Shown here one piece after another: positions 23,227 through 33,722 of a stretch of DNA of 64,000 nucleotides; the stretch's first letter is position 1, and each line of letters opens with the position of its first letter. The notes beneath the pieces are model-generated. The model made no database searches. It worked only from the letters and a program-made list of their open reading frames with translations, and was not told where the DNA came from. The position numbers were made by a program, and so were the translations under genes. This DNA is from Vibrio hepatarius (GTDB lineage Bacteria; Pseudomonadota; Gammaproteobacteria; Enterobacterales; Vibrionaceae), in NCBI RefSeq assembly GCF_001274785.1, contig NZ_LHPI01000001.1:992001-1056000 (forward strand), in the 5' to 3' direction.

Positions 23227-24030
23227 TTAGAACGCCGCTTCAATCGTACCGTTAAAGGTCTGCTGTAGGTAATCGCGGATCGGTTGCGATTGATAGATTT
23301 CGACAAACTTCTTGTACTCAGCATTGTCTTTATCTTCCGCGCGGCTGGCGATCACCATTACCGCTAAAGGCGCGTCTTTCGCTTCTAGGTAAATGCCCTG
23401 CTTCTTAGGATCTAAACCTGCAGACATCACATAGTTCATCGTAATTGCAGCAGCATCAACGTCGTCAAGCGTACGAGGCAGTTGCGCTGCGTCTACTTCA
23501 ACAAATTCAAATTGTTTTGGGTTTTCAACAATATCGTTCAACGACGCTTTAAAACCGACACCGTCTTTTAAGCTGATAAGACCGGCATCAGCAAACAAGA
23601 GCAAACCACGGCCACCGTTAGTGGGATCGTTTGGAATCGCGATACGCGCTTGCTCAGGAAGTTCTTCAATCGAACGGTACTTGTTAGAGTAAACGCCCAT
23701 GCGCATCAAGATAGAATTGCCTGTCGAAACCAGATTCGCATTCTGACTGCTGTTGTAGTTGTCTAGGAACGGCTGATGCTGATAACTGTTCAGATCGATG
23801 CTGCCATCTTCCAAAGCCGCGTTGGGCGTAATGTAGTCTGAAAACTCAACAACCTTAACTTTCAAACCGTGCTTTTCGGCTTCTTTGGCTACTGCTTCAA
23901 CCACTTGAGCGTGAGGTCCAACTGTCGCACCGACTTTGATTTCTTTACTTTCCTGTTCCCCACAGGCAGCTAAGCCAAACACCAACGCAACGATACCCAA
24001 AGATTGACCAACTTTTTTCAATCCCTTCAT
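23227..24030 (-). CDS. MetQ/NlpA-family substrate-binding lipoprotein
   Basis: 267 residues from the ATG at 24030, chosen for its AAGGAG and because it starts the lipoprotein signal peptide with lipobox GLAAC (Cys near residue 23). Family motifs: IKVGATVGPHAQVVEAV, VEFSDYITPNAALEDGSIDLNSYQHQPFLDNYN and AIPNDPTNGGRGLLLF. The family binds methionine (or related amino acids) for an MetNI ABC importer. No metN or metI is nearby, so it is an orphan binding protein: either it feeds a distant MetNI or it binds another ligand. Confidence 0.88.
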   Translation of the reverse strand: MKGLKKVGQSLGIVALVFGLAACGEQESKEIKVGATVGPHAQVVEAVAKEAEKHGLKVKVVEFSDYITPNAALEDGSIDLNSYQHQPFLDNYNSSQNANLVSTGNSILMRMGVYSNKYRSIEELPEQARIAIPNDPTNGGRGLLLFADAGLISLKDGVGFKASLNDIVENPKQFEFVEVDAAQLPRTLDDVDAAAITMNYVMSAGLDPKKQGIYLEAKDAPLAVMVIASRAEDKDNAEYKKFVEIYQSQPIRDYLQQTFNGTIEAAF

Positions 24031-24144
24031 TATGAACTCCTTATTATTAGAATATAGACGTTTAGCCATCTAAACCGCCATAATACCGATAACCTAACGT
24101 TATGCAATAGCTTTATTAAAATAAAAACGCCGAATCCAGATATG

Positions 24145-24166
24145 AAAAAACCGCCATTTAAGGCGG
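24145..24166 (-). terminator. terminator of the yej operon
   Basis: On the minus strand CCGCC / GGCGG stem with a 6-base loop followed by TTTTTTC, about 20 bases after the yejF stop. Confidence 0.85.
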
Positions 24167-24186
24167 CGTCTTGTTAGCGTGAAGAA

Positions 24187-25779
24187 TTAAAATGAGGAGA
24201 GCGAGACCAGCTCTTGCGTATACGCGTGTTTAGGTTGGCTAAACAAGGTATGGGTGTCGCCTTGTTCAACGATCTGCCCTTGTTTCATCACTATCGTGTA
24301 GTGACATAACGACTTCACCACATTGAGGTCATGGCTGATAAACAGGTAGCTCAAGCCGTACTTACTCTGTAGCGATTTCAACAAATCTAACACCTGCGCT
24401 TGCACGGTTCGATCGAGCGAAGAAGTCGGTTCATCCAACAGAATAAACTCTGGTTTTAAGATCAACGCACGCGCTATCGCAATACGCTGCCTTTGCCCAC
24501 CAGAAAACTCATTGGGATAACGGTGGCGAGATGCAGGATCAAGGTCAACCTCTTCCATTACTTCGACGATCATGCGTTCCATTTCTTGCTCATCCAACTG
24601 TTGATGAACACGCAAACCTTCGCCGATGACCTGCGCTACCGACATACGCGGGTTAAGCGCTGAAAACGGGTCTTGAAACACCACTTGCATCTTACTGCGA
24701 TAAGGGAGCATTGCGTTGCGGTCAAGTCCTTGTAGTTCTTGCCCTTCATAGCTAATTGAGCCTTCAGAGCGCACCAGTTTGAGGATTGCCATGCCAGTAG
24801 TCGATTTACCCGAACCACTTTCACCAACCAAACCGATCGACTGACCTTTTTTCAGCTCAAAGCCCATGTCCGTCACGGCTTTTACATGCGACACCACACG
24901 CTTGAAGATCCCTCCAGTGATCGGGAACCATACTCTCAGGTTGTTCACCTTAAGGATGTTTTGTGACTCGGATTGAACTGGTACTGGCTCACCACGCGGG
25001 TCAGAATCGATTAGCAACTTGGTGTACGGGTGCTTAGGCGCATGAAACAAAGCATGGCATTCGCCTTGTTCAACCAGTTTTCCGTCCTGCATTACCGCAA
25101 CTCGGTCAGCGATGCGCCTTACAATGCTTAAATCATGGGTGATAAACAGCATCGCCATACCCAGCTCTTGCTGTAGCTCTTTTAACAAGTCTAGGATCTG
25201 CGCCTGAACCGACACATCGAGCGCGGTTGTGGGTTCATCGGCGACCAAAAGCTCTGGCTCATTAATTAGCGCCATGGCAATCATCACACGTTGGCGCTCA
25301 CCGCCAGACAGCTCATGAGGATACGCATTGACCTTGATTTCAGGATGACGAATGCCCACCTTTCCAAGCCATTCGATTGCAATACTTTCGGCTTTCTTTT
25401 GTCTTACACCACGGTGGATCGACAACGTCTCCACCAGCTGTTTACCGATTTTATGCAGTGGATTGAGTGACACCATCGGCTCTTGGAAAATCATGCCGAT
25501 ACGCCCGCCGCGAATACCACGCAGTTGCCGCTCAGAGCACGACAGCATGTCAACGCCGTCAAAGTCGATATTGCCTTCCATGTAATGTGACGACCCTTTC
25601 GGTAATAGCTTAAGTATCGAGTTTGCCGTTACTGACTTACCTGAACCACTCTCGCCTACCAGAGCTAGAGTCTCGCCTTTCTTCACCGATAGAGAAACTT
25701 GATGGGTCACCTGCTCAATCGCATCACCGCGCCCAAACCCAACCGATAATCCGTTGATCGTTAATACTGGTTTACTCAT
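24187..25779 (-). CDS. yejF: peptide ABC transporter ATPase, two fused domains
   Basis: 530 residues made of two complete ABC domains: Walker A GESGSGKS in each (residues ~37 and ~320), signatures LSGGERQR and FSGGQRQR, Walker [14 protein letters not shown] and [12 protein letters not shown], with the Opp/Dpp C-terminal element ([18 protein letters not shown]) after each. The fused layout is that of YejF, which powers the YejABEF importer for peptides and microcin C. It starts 2 bp after yejE ends, with GGAAG upstream, and is the last gene of the operon. Confidence 0.93.
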   Translation of the reverse strand: MSKPVLTINGLSVGFGRGDAIEQVTHQVSLSVKKGETLALVGESGSGKSVTANSILKLLPKGSSHYMEGNIDFDGVDMLSCSERQLRGIRGGRIGMIFQEPMVSLNPLHKIGKQLVETLSIHRGVRQKKAESIAIEWLGKVGIRHPEIKVNAYPHELSGGERQRVMIAMALINEPELLVADEPTTALDVSVQAQILDLLKELQQELGMAMLFITHDLSIVRRIADRVAVMQDGKLVEQGECHALFHAPKHPYTKLLIDSDPRGEPVPVQSESQNILKVNNLRVWFPITGGIFKRVVSHVKAVTDMGFELKKGQSIGLVGESGSGKSTTGMAILKLVRSEGSISYEGQELQGLDRNAMLPYRSKMQVVFQDPFSALNPRMSVAQVIGEGLRVHQQLDEQEMERMIVEVMEEVDLDPASRHRYPNEFSGGQRQRIAIARALILKPEFILLDEPTSSLDRTVQAQVLDLLKSLQSKYGLSYLFISHDLNVVKSLCHYTIVMKQGQIVEQGDTHTLFSQPKHAYTQELVSLSSF

Positions 25780-25781
25780 GC

Positions 25782-26819
25782 TTATCTTCCTTGTTGGTGT
25801 GGGTCAAAGGCATCACGAACAGCTTCACCGACGAAAACCAATAAAGTGAGCATGAGTGATAAAACGAAGAACGCAGAGAATCCAAGCCACGGAGCTTGTA
25901 AGTTAGCTTTGCCTTGTGCAAGTAACTCACCCAAAGACGGAGAGCCCGCAGGTAAACCAAAGCCAAGGAAATCAAGCGATGTCAGCGTGGTAACGGAACC
26001 AGACAAGATAAACGGCATCATGGTCAAAGACGCGACCATCGCATTCGGCAACATATGACGCAGCATGATTCGCTTGTCGCTGACACCCATCGCGTGCGCA
26101 GCTCGGACATAATCGAAATTACGACAGCGCAAGAACTCTGCCCTAACCACACCAACTAGACTCATCCAGCTGAAGGCTACCATGATTCCGAGCAGCCACC
26201 AGAAATTAGGTTCGACAAAACTCGAGAGGATAATAAGAAGGAACAGTGTTGGCATACCCGACCAAACTTCAATAAATCGCTGACCAAATAAGTCTAACCA
26301 ACCACCGTAATAGCCTTGCGTCGCCCCAACCGCTACGCCAATCACACTTGATATTATGGTCAGAACAAAACCAAACAGCACCGAGATCCTAAAACCGTAG
26401 ATGATTCTCGCGAGAACGTCCCGCCCTTTATCGTCGGTGCCTAACCAGTTCACGTCATCCGGAGCAGAAGGCACACTGCCGCTAATGTTGAAGTTGATGG
26501 TGTCGTAGCTGAAGCGGATCAGCGGCCATACGATGTAGCCGTTTTCTTCTATTAACTCGATAACGTAAGGATCGGTATAGTCTGCTTCTGTTTCAAACTC
26601 ACCACCAAACTCGGTTTCAGCATACTGTTCGGCAATTGGGTAATACCACTGCGAGTTATACTCCACCAGCAACGGCTTATCGTTGGCGATCAGCTCGGCA
26701 AACAAGCTAATCACGAACAGCACCATAAAGATCCACAGCGACCAATAGCCACGTTTGTTTGCTTTAAACCTTAACCAACGCGCTTCGTTCAACGGATTAC
26801 TTCTTTTCTTCGTCAACAT
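25782..26819 (-). CDS. yejE: peptide ABC transporter permease YejE
   Basis: 345 residues, DppC type. Membrane segment near residues 25-45, a ~100-residue periplasmic stretch (NDKPLLVEYNSQWYYPIAEQ) as is typical for YejE, then NWLGTDDKGRDVLARIIYGFRIS and the EAA loop RAAHAMGVSDKRIMLRHMLPNA. Its ATG overlaps the yejB stop (TAATG), a sign of coupled translation. Confidence 0.92.
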   Translation of the reverse strand: MLTKKRSNPLNEARWLRFKANKRGYWSLWIFMVLFVISLFAELIANDKPLLVEYNSQWYYPIAEQYAETEFGGEFETEADYTDPYVIELIEENGYIVWPLIRFSYDTINFNISGSVPSAPDDVNWLGTDDKGRDVLARIIYGFRISVLFGFVLTIISSVIGVAVGATQGYYGGWLDLFGQRFIEVWSGMPTLFLLIILSSFVEPNFWWLLGIMVAFSWMSLVGVVRAEFLRCRNFDYVRAAHAMGVSDKRIMLRHMLPNAMVASLTMMPFILSGSVTTLTSLDFLGFGLPAGSPSLGELLAQGKANLQAPWLGFSAFFVLSLMLTLLVFVGEAVRDAFDPHQQGR

Positions 26820-27907
26820 TAACGCGCCTCAAAATCGATTCTTGGGTCAACCCAGGTGTAAGTTAGGTCGGAAATGATGCTCAAAATTAAACCGAGTAAC
26901 GTCATAATGTAGAGCGAACTGAATACCACCGGATAGTCTCGTTGGATAGTCGATTCAAAGCCCAGCAAGCCAATGCCTTCGAGCGAGAACATCACTTCAA
27001 TCAACATAGAACCGGTAAAGAAGATACTGATAAACGCCGCAGGAAAGCCCGCAATAATGATCAGCATCGCGTTACGGAAAACATGCTTGTAAAGAATACT
27101 GCGCTCATCCAACCCTTTTGCTCTCGCGGTGACAACGTATTGCTTGTTGATTTCGTCAAGAAACGAGTTCTTGGTTAGCATACTCAAGGTTGCAAAACCG
27201 CCTATCACCATCGCGGTAATGGGTAACGCCAAGTGCCAAAAGTAATCGATGATTTGCTGATACCACGTCAATTGGTCAAAGTTGCTCGAAACCAAGCCAC
27301 GCAGCGGAAACCAGCTGAAATAATTGCCGCTGGCAAACAAGATAATCAAGATAATCGCAAACAGAAATCCAGGGATTGCGTACCCGACAATCACCACCGC
27401 ACTTGACCAGATATCAAAGCGAGAGCCGTGGTTGATCGCTTTCAATATCCCCAGTGGTATGGAGGTCAGGTAGATAATCAAAGTACTCCATAACCCCAAT
27501 GAAATAGAGACGGGTAATCGCTCGACGATTAAATCGATCACGTTACCACCTTTAAACAAGCTTTCGCCAAAGTTAAAGGTCGCGTAGTTTTTCAGCATCT
27601 CCCAATAGCGCTCGTGTAACGGCTTATCGAAGCCAAATTGCTTTTTAATTGCCTCTACGACTTCTGGGTCTAGACCTCGTGAACCTTTGTAGCCAGACGG
27701 ATTGATATCATCGCCAGTACCAAGGTCAACTTCGCTGCCGCCGCCCGCGAAACGCTCCATAATTCCAGAGGTATGTCCTTCCATCTGCGCAATGGCTTGC
27801 TCGACGGGGCCACCGGGCGCGATCTGGATAATAAAAAAGTTGATAGTGATGATCGCCCACAGCGTGGGGATCACCAACAAGAGTCGTCGAAAAATGTAGG
27901 CTGCCAT
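26819..27907 (-). CDS. yejB: peptide ABC transporter permease YejB
   Basis: 362 residues, DppB type with six membrane segments. [24 protein letters not shown] is the standard N-terminal helix, followed by the YejB-specific periplasmic insert (~45-90) and [12 protein letters not shown]; the EAA loop is [23 protein letters not shown]. It lies 45 bp after yejA. Confidence 0.92.
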   Translation of the reverse strand: MAAYIFRRLLLVIPTLWAIITINFFIIQIAPGGPVEQAIAQMEGHTSGIMERFAGGGSEVDLGTGDDINPSGYKGSRGLDPEVVEAIKKQFGFDKPLHERYWEMLKNYATFNFGESLFKGGNVIDLIVERLPVSISLGLWSTLIIYLTSIPLGILKAINHGSRFDIWSSAVVIVGYAIPGFLFAIILIILFASGNYFSWFPLRGLVSSNFDQLTWYQQIIDYFWHLALPITAMVIGGFATLSMLTKNSFLDEINKQYVVTARAKGLDERSILYKHVFRNAMLIIIAGFPAAFISIFFTGSMLIEVMFSLEGIGLLGFESTIQRDYPVVFSSLYIMTLLGLILSIISDLTYTWVDPRIDFEAR

Positions 27908-27952
27908 TAAAACCTCTAGCCTGTATATCGGGTTAAGTACTTATCCATAAAA

Positions 27953-29770
27953 TCAGCGGCGCTTTTCAGGCAGCTTCATCGCCTTTTCTTGTGAAATCCA
28001 CCACGTGTCTTGTCCAAGGTCATATTTCGGCATCACGTCTGGGCGTTCGAACTTGTCCCACATTGCCACGCGGTAAGTGCCTGAATGCCATTGTGGAATA
28101 ATATAAAAGCCCCATTGCAACACGCGGTCTAACGCGCGTCCAAGATCAAGTAACTTAGCGGAGTCCTGCTGATTTTTAGCAATTTCTGAAGTGAGGTAGT
28201 CAACCACTGGATCGGTTACCCCAGCGGTGTTGTAGGTGGAGTCTAGGTAGTTTGAGTTCCAGACAATCATCAAATTCGGACTTGGGTAGGCGTTTTCACT
28301 AAATGGTGATGAGACCATATCGAAATCACGGTCACGCAGACGTTTGATGTATTGCGTTGTATCGACTGTGCGGATCTTCATGTCGATCCCCATCAAGCTC
28401 ATATTCTTTTGTACTGGAATTGCGATACGTTCTGTCGTCGGACTGTAAATCAGAAGCTCGAAACTCAGTGGTTCTCCAGTCTGTTTATTGACCATCACCT
28501 TGTTTTTCAGCTCCCACCCCGCTTCTTTCAGCAATTTAAACGCAGTACGCATTTGCGAGCGAATACGACCTGAGCCATCGGTGACTGGCGGCTGGTATTC
28601 TTCCGTAAACAAACGTGGTGGCAGTTTATCTTTGAACTGATTAAGGATGGCTAACTCACCTTCAGACGGCAGACCTTTCGCTTCGTAATCGGTATTTTGG
28701 AAGAAACTGCGTGTGCGTTTGTACTGGTCGTAAAACATGTTCTTGTTCATCCACTCAAAATCCATCGCATACGTTAGCGCTTCTCGTACTTTAGGATCTT
28801 TAAACACGTCACTTTTAGTATTAAAAACAAACCCTTGAGTACTTTCTGGTTTCTGGTGAGGGATCTCTTGTTTAATGATGTAACCGTTGTCGAAGTTCGC
28901 ACCGGTATACGAATTTGCCCAGAATTTTGCCGAGCTTTCTAAACGGAAATCAAACTCCCCCGCTTTAAACGCTTCTAGCATGACAGTGTCGTCTCGGTAG
29001 TAGTCGTATCGAATGGTCTTGAAGTTCTTGCGGCCCACATTAACCGGTAGATCTTTGGCCCAATAATCATCCGCTAGTGAGTAAGTGACACTCTGACCAG
29101 ACTTATAATCAGTGATTTTGTATGCACCGCTACCTACTGGAGGTTCAGATAACGGCTCAGATAAGTTTCTCTCTTGCCAGAAGTGTTTTGGAAGTACGCG
29201 AGCAGACTGAGCAAAGCTGAATAGCTTCTCTCGATTTGGCTTCGCCATATCAATGCGCACTGTCAGATCGTCTTTTGCGGTCACCGACTTAATATCTTGG
29301 TAATAGATACGGTATTGTGGGACCCCTTCTTTCATAAACTTATCGAAAGTGAATGCGACGTCATGGGCGGTGATAGGCACACCATCATGGAAACGCGCTT
29401 TAGGGTTGATTTTCAGTTCTAACCAAGTGTAATCGTCTGAGTAGCGTACGCTTTCTGCAATCAAAGGATAGTACGCATCAATCTCATCGGCTGGTGAGTA
29501 CATTAACGTATCGTATAGCTCACCACTTGCTGCGGCGGCGACACCACGTGAAGCAAAGCGGTTAAAGTTATCGTATGTGCCTACTTGACCAAAAGTCACA
29601 GTGCCGTACTTTGGTGCGTCAGGGTTAACGTAATCGAAGTGAGTGAAATCGGGTTGGTACTTGGCCTCACCAAATCCAACCAAAACTGACGTTTCCACTA
29701 CTGCTGCCGATGCGTAGTTTGCTGTCAGCGCCAATGTACATCCAAGTACAATCTTGCGCACAATCCCCAT
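27953..29770 (-). CDS. yejA: periplasmic oligopeptide-binding protein YejA
   Basis: 605 residues, SBP family 5, matching YejA length. Signal peptide ends near TANYASAAV. Features: FGEAKYQPDFTHFDYVNPDAPKYGTVTFGQVGTYDNFNRF, LKINPKARFHDGVPITAHDVAFTFDKF and the long C-terminal lobe. It binds peptides (and microcin C in enterobacteria) for YejBEF. GGGAG stands before the ATG. It is the first gene of the four-gene operon. Confidence 0.92.
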   Translation of the reverse strand: MGIVRKIVLGCTLALTANYASAAVVETSVLVGFGEAKYQPDFTHFDYVNPDAPKYGTVTFGQVGTYDNFNRFASRGVAAAASGELYDTLMYSPADEIDAYYPLIAESVRYSDDYTWLELKINPKARFHDGVPITAHDVAFTFDKFMKEGVPQYRIYYQDIKSVTAKDDLTVRIDMAKPNREKLFSFAQSARVLPKHFWQERNLSEPLSEPPVGSGAYKITDYKSGQSVTYSLADDYWAKDLPVNVGRKNFKTIRYDYYRDDTVMLEAFKAGEFDFRLESSAKFWANSYTGANFDNGYIIKQEIPHQKPESTQGFVFNTKSDVFKDPKVREALTYAMDFEWMNKNMFYDQYKRTRSFFQNTDYEAKGLPSEGELAILNQFKDKLPPRLFTEEYQPPVTDGSGRIRSQMRTAFKLLKEAGWELKNKVMVNKQTGEPLSFELLIYSPTTERIAIPVQKNMSLMGIDMKIRTVDTTQYIKRLRDRDFDMVSSPFSENAYPSPNLMIVWNSNYLDSTYNTAGVTDPVVDYLTSEIAKNQQDSAKLLDLGRALDRVLQWGFYIIPQWHSGTYRVAMWDKFERPDVMPKYDLGQDTWWISQEKAMKLPEKRR

Positions 29771-30025
29771 AGACGACTCCCTTCTTAATTCTTTTTTAGT
29801 CTGACTACTATACTATTAATTAATATTAATAATTCAAATACTTGGATAAGTATAGAAGTCACCACCTTTTCTGTGAACAATTTGAACGCCTGTCCCGCCC
29901 CACTCACAACAATAAGACAGCAACAAATCCTGACAATTCGCCAGCCTGTACAAATTAATTCACGGGCAAGTTGTTACCTATGTGATTATTTTACGTACTA
30001 CACTTCACTAACACGGAGGTAAGTT

Positions 30026-30757
30026 ATGAAACTAGCACTGGCAATCGGTCTGACAATCGCAAGCAGTATGTCTCTGGCCGGAGAGAATAAAATTTACAAT
30101 GTAAATGGTAGTGAGTACGAGGGCTACTGGGCGAAAGTAAGTGACGACGCACCTTTGGTTGTCATCGTTCACGATTGGGATGGTTTAACCGACTACGAAA
30201 TGAAGCGTGCAAGTATGCTCAATGAAATGGGCTACAACGTGTTTGCGGTGGATATGTTCGGTAAGGACATCCGTCCCGAAGAAGTCGACCATCGCCGCGC
30301 GCTGACAGGTGATTTGTACAAAGACAGAGAAAAAATGCGCGCATTAATGCAAGGTGGGTTGGACTACGCGTACTCGCTCGCTGGTAAAAAAGGCAAAACC
30401 GTTGTGATGGGATACTGCTTTGGTGGCGCAGTTACACTAGAAGCCGCAAGAGCAGGCATGGTCGTTGATGGTTTTGCGACTTTCCACGGCGGGTTACAAA
30501 CACCTGAAGGGCAAAATTACCAAGCAGCAAAAGCACCAATCTTAGTGTTGCACGGCACTGCGGACTCGTCGGTCACAATGGACCACTTTGCAGGTTTGGC
30601 CAAAGAACTTGAAGAACAAAAAGCCAAACACGAAATGATTACTTACAGCGGCGCACCACACGCGTTTACCGTGTTTGGTAGTGATCGTTATCGTGAAGAT
30701 GCCGATAAGAAATCTTGGCAACGCTTTTCAGAGTTTCTCGCCACCAATACTCAGTAG
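30026..30757 (+). CDS. exported dienelactone-hydrolase-family protein
   Basis: 243 residues of alpha/beta hydrolase fold with a signal peptide (cut near SMSLAG). The triad is visible: Cys in GYCFGGA (C131 region), Asp in HGTADSSV, and His in GAPHAFTVFG. The family hydrolyses lactones and esters; a periplasmic location makes classic dienelactone breakdown unlikely. A strong GGAGG stands before the ATG. It is a single-gene unit with a strong terminator. Confidence 0.88.
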   Translation: MKLALAIGLTIASSMSLAGENKIYNVNGSEYEGYWAKVSDDAPLVVIVHDWDGLTDYEMKRASMLNEMGYNVFAVDMFGKDIRPEEVDHRRALTGDLYKDREKMRALMQGGLDYAYSLAGKKGKTVVMGYCFGGAVTLEAARAGMVVDGFATFHGGLQTPEGQNYQAAKAPILVLHGTADSSVTMDHFAGLAKELEEQKAKHEMITYSGAPHAFTVFGSDRYREDADKKSWQRFSEFLATNTQ

Positions 30758-30790
30758 CACAGCCTACGTGATACCTTACAAACCATATCA

Positions 30791-30818
30791 AAAGGGCTAG
30801 ATACCTATCTAGCCCTTT
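30791..30818. terminator. bidirectional terminator between the hydrolase and secF
   Basis: 13 self-complementary bases per arm (AAAGGGCTAGATA / TATCTAGCCCTTT) with almost no loop, followed by GTTTTTC. It serves both convergent genes. Confidence 0.88.
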
Positions 30819-30840
30819 GTTTTTCTTACTTAACGCTATA

Positions 30841-31740
30841 CTAAGGTGCAGAGTCTAACTCTACTGGTAGATAGTGTTTCGGCTCCAGTTTCAACCATTC
30901 TGGTAACACAGTACCAATCGAAATCGATGACCAAGTGCCTGACAAAATACCGATAAACATCGCAGTGGCGAACCCCTGCAACGCGCTTCCGCCCATAATC
31001 CAAAGCGCAGCAACGGTCAGTAACGTCGTTCCAGAGGTTACCATCGTACGCGAGAACGTCGCCAAGATAGCTTGATCGTTAATGGTTTTGGTATCTTCGG
31101 ATGGTTTTGCGATTAACAGTTCGCGAATCCGGTCGGCAATAATAATCGAGTCATTAAGTGAATAGCCCAAAATCGCCAAAATTGCTGCGAACACCGTCAG
31201 GTTGAACTCCATTTGAGTTGCGGCAAAGAAACCCAGAACCAGAACTACGTCGTGGATTAATGCCAGCAACGAACCGCTTGCCAAACGCCACTCAAATCGA
31301 AAGCACAGATAACCAAGGATACATAGCATAGAGACAAGTAACGCCAAGCCACCTTGTTCAACTAAGTCTTGACCCACTTGCGATCCAACCATGCTGTTGC
31401 TAACAATAGAGACCTGGTGAGACACCGCAGACAGTGACTGGCTTAAATTCACATCTGCGCCCTGCTCCGGAATTGGATAGCGAATTACCCAACGACCTTC
31501 TTCATCCGAATGAGTCACCGTTGTGAACTCACCGAGTGTCGGTTGCAACTGCTCAAGTAACTGGTTATGAGTCACCGTGTCATCGACTTGAACTTCTGTC
31601 ACCATACCGCCAGTGAAATCTAAGCCCATATTTAGACCGTTCATAGCGAACGAAATTAATGACACCACCATCAATGCGATAGAGACAAAGCTCGTGATAT
31701 AGCGGATAGGACGAATGTTGCTTGTGAGATACTTAACCAT
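30841..31740 (-). CDS. secF: protein translocase subunit SecF (second copy type)
   Basis: 299 residues, six membrane segments. GLDFTGGMVTEV after the first segment, a short periplasmic domain (~40-110), VGQDLVEQGGLALLVSMLCILGYL, then AILGYSLNDSIIIADRIREL and TFSRTMVTSGTTLLTVAALWIMGG, all SecF family motifs. With SecD it uses the ion gradient to pull proteins through SecYEG. It starts 2 bp after secD ends. Confidence 0.93.
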   Translation of the reverse strand: MVKYLTSNIRPIRYITSFVSIALMVVSLISFAMNGLNMGLDFTGGMVTEVQVDDTVTHNQLLEQLQPTLGEFTTVTHSDEEGRWVIRYPIPEQGADVNLSQSLSAVSHQVSIVSNSMVGSQVGQDLVEQGGLALLVSMLCILGYLCFRFEWRLASGSLLALIHDVVLVLGFFAATQMEFNLTVFAAILAILGYSLNDSIIIADRIRELLIAKPSEDTKTINDQAILATFSRTMVTSGTTLLTVAALWIMGGSALQGFATAMFIGILSGTWSSISIGTVLPEWLKLEPKHYLPVELDSAP

Positions 31741-31742
31741 GA

Positions 31743-33620
31743 TTACACCCTCACCTCGCGGCGACTATCACGTCCCCACACTAAATTAATGATTGCTCGT
31801 GAAGCGAAAATGCCACTAAACATACTGGTCAACAGACCTAACCCAAGCGTTAACGCAAAGCCTTGAATCGGACCATTACCAATCGAGTACAAAATGACTG
31901 CAGTGATCATGGTGGTGATGTTCGCGTCTAAAATCGTGCTTAATGCACTGCTAAAGCCCATATCAATCGCTTGAGCAAAAGTACGCCCTTCCGCCATCTT
32001 GTCTTTGATGCGTTCGAAGATCAGCACGTTGGTGTCCACCGCCATACCAACGGTTAATACCAGACCCGCGATCCCCGGCAGCGTCAGAACCGCACCCGGT
32101 AGCAATGCGATTAAGCCCAGCAGGCTAATGATGTTAATCACAAGCGCCGTGTTGGCTACCCAGCCCAGTCTTCGATACCAAAGCGCCATAAACGTCAGCG
32201 TCATCGCCATACCCAAAGCTAACGCGGTAAAGCCGTTATGGATGTTCTCCGCCCCCAGTGAAGCGCCAATTGTGCGCTCTTCAACAATCGTTACTGGCGC
32301 GGTCAATGAACCTGCGCGCAATAACAACGCAAGGTTTTGTGCTTCATCCATGCTGCCTGCGCCTGTAATACGGAACTGACTGCCAAGTTGAGCTTGAATT
32401 GTCGCCACGCTGATCACGCGCTCGCTACGGACAGTTTCCCCTTTAGAGTTAGTGGTGTATTCGCTATAGACCGTCGCCATTGGCTTGCCGATGTGTTTGC
32501 CCGAGAATTCGCTCATCAACTTACCGCCAGCGTGGTCAAGCGAGATGTTCACCTCAGACATGCCCATTTTATCGACGCCTGCGCGCGCATTATTGATGTG
32601 TTCACCCGTTAGCACAGGTCGCTTCGCTAAAATCACGTCTCGACCGTCATTGTCTTTAAGCACGATGTCGCCGTAACCAAGCCCGTCTGACGGCGATTTC
32701 GCCTCATGGAAAGCCAATGTAGCAGTCGCACCAATCACGTTCTTCGCGAGAGAAGGATCCTGTACACCCGGTAACTCAATGCGGATGCTGTGCTCACCCT
32801 GACGCTGAACTAGAGCTTCTGTGATGCCCAACTCTTCAATACGGTCACGCATGATCTTCAGGTTTTGCTTCACCGTAGCGGTTTGAAACTCGTTCTTATA
32901 TTGCATTGACGGATTCACCGTGACGGTTTCAGTGCGGCGATGCACTTCCCAATCCGGATAGTTTTGGTTTAGGAAACCAACGACTTTATTGAGTGCATCA
33001 ACAGACTTGCTGCTGACTTTAAACCCTTGCTGCTCAAACTTCTCGACCTTCACTCCTCTTAAACGTTCAGAGCGGAGCATGTCGCGCAGTTCGTCGGTCA
33101 GGGTATTACGTTGCTCTTCAAACGCTTTATCGACATCGACGTTGAGTAGAAACTGCACACCGCCACGTAAGTCGAGGCCAAGTTTAATTGGCGAAAAACC
33201 CATGTCACCCAACCACTTAGGCGCGACAGACATGTACGAGAAGCTGATGCTGTCTTCTTCATTCATTACCTGGCTAATCGCTTCTCGAGCATGGGTTTGT
33301 TGACTCTCAGAATCAAACACCAATGTTGTCTTATCACCTTGGCTGGAGATCTCAACAACAGGGATTTGCTTACTCTCAAGAAACTGGTTGAGTTTGATTG
33401 GGTCGTTCAAAACACTCGCACTCTGTGACGTTGTCACCTGTAGCGCAGGTTTTTCACCGTACCAAGTCGGAATGGCACTGAGCAACAGCAACACAACTGT
33501 CACCACTAACACTAAATATTTCCACGCAGAGTAATGGTTCATCACCTTAGCTCGCTGCGTTTTATTGACACTTTTTCGCTTCATAAGCTTTGTTTTCAAT
33601 CCGTATATGCTCTCGGCCAT
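31743..33620 (-). CDS. secD: protein translocase subunit SecD (second copy type)
   Basis: 625 residues from 33620; ATG codons at 33584 and 33542 are alternatives. The one at 33542 (MNHYSAWKYLVLVV) lines up with the start of E. coli SecD, so the extra basic stretch may be untranslated; no start has a strong ribosome site. Motifs: LGLDLRGGVQFLLNVD, the periplasmic P1 domain, and GLVLTVGMAVDTNVLIFERIKD in segment 4. No yajC, tgt or queA is nearby, so this is the stand-alone second secDF pair of Vibrio; V. alginolyticus is reported to have Na+-driven SecDF1 and a second SecDF2. Confidence 0.92.
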   Translation of the reverse strand: MAESIYGLKTKLMKRKSVNKTQRAKVMNHYSAWKYLVLVVTVVLLLLSAIPTWYGEKPALQVTTSQSASVLNDPIKLNQFLESKQIPVVEISSQGDKTTLVFDSESQQTHAREAISQVMNEEDSISFSYMSVAPKWLGDMGFSPIKLGLDLRGGVQFLLNVDVDKAFEEQRNTLTDELRDMLRSERLRGVKVEKFEQQGFKVSSKSVDALNKVVGFLNQNYPDWEVHRRTETVTVNPSMQYKNEFQTATVKQNLKIMRDRIEELGITEALVQRQGEHSIRIELPGVQDPSLAKNVIGATATLAFHEAKSPSDGLGYGDIVLKDNDGRDVILAKRPVLTGEHINNARAGVDKMGMSEVNISLDHAGGKLMSEFSGKHIGKPMATVYSEYTTNSKGETVRSERVISVATIQAQLGSQFRITGAGSMDEAQNLALLLRAGSLTAPVTIVEERTIGASLGAENIHNGFTALALGMAMTLTFMALWYRRLGWVANTALVINIISLLGLIALLPGAVLTLPGIAGLVLTVGMAVDTNVLIFERIKDKMAEGRTFAQAIDMGFSSALSTILDANITTMITAVILYSIGNGPIQGFALTLGLGLLTSMFSGIFASRAIINLVWGRDSRREVRV

Positions 33621-33722
33621 AACACCGAGACAGAAAAACTGACAGCACGACGAAACCTGAGCACAGGGTAAAAACCGACTGCTCGCGTCATCTAGCTGAA
33701 TTGGCGTTTTAAAAGATGCGGA

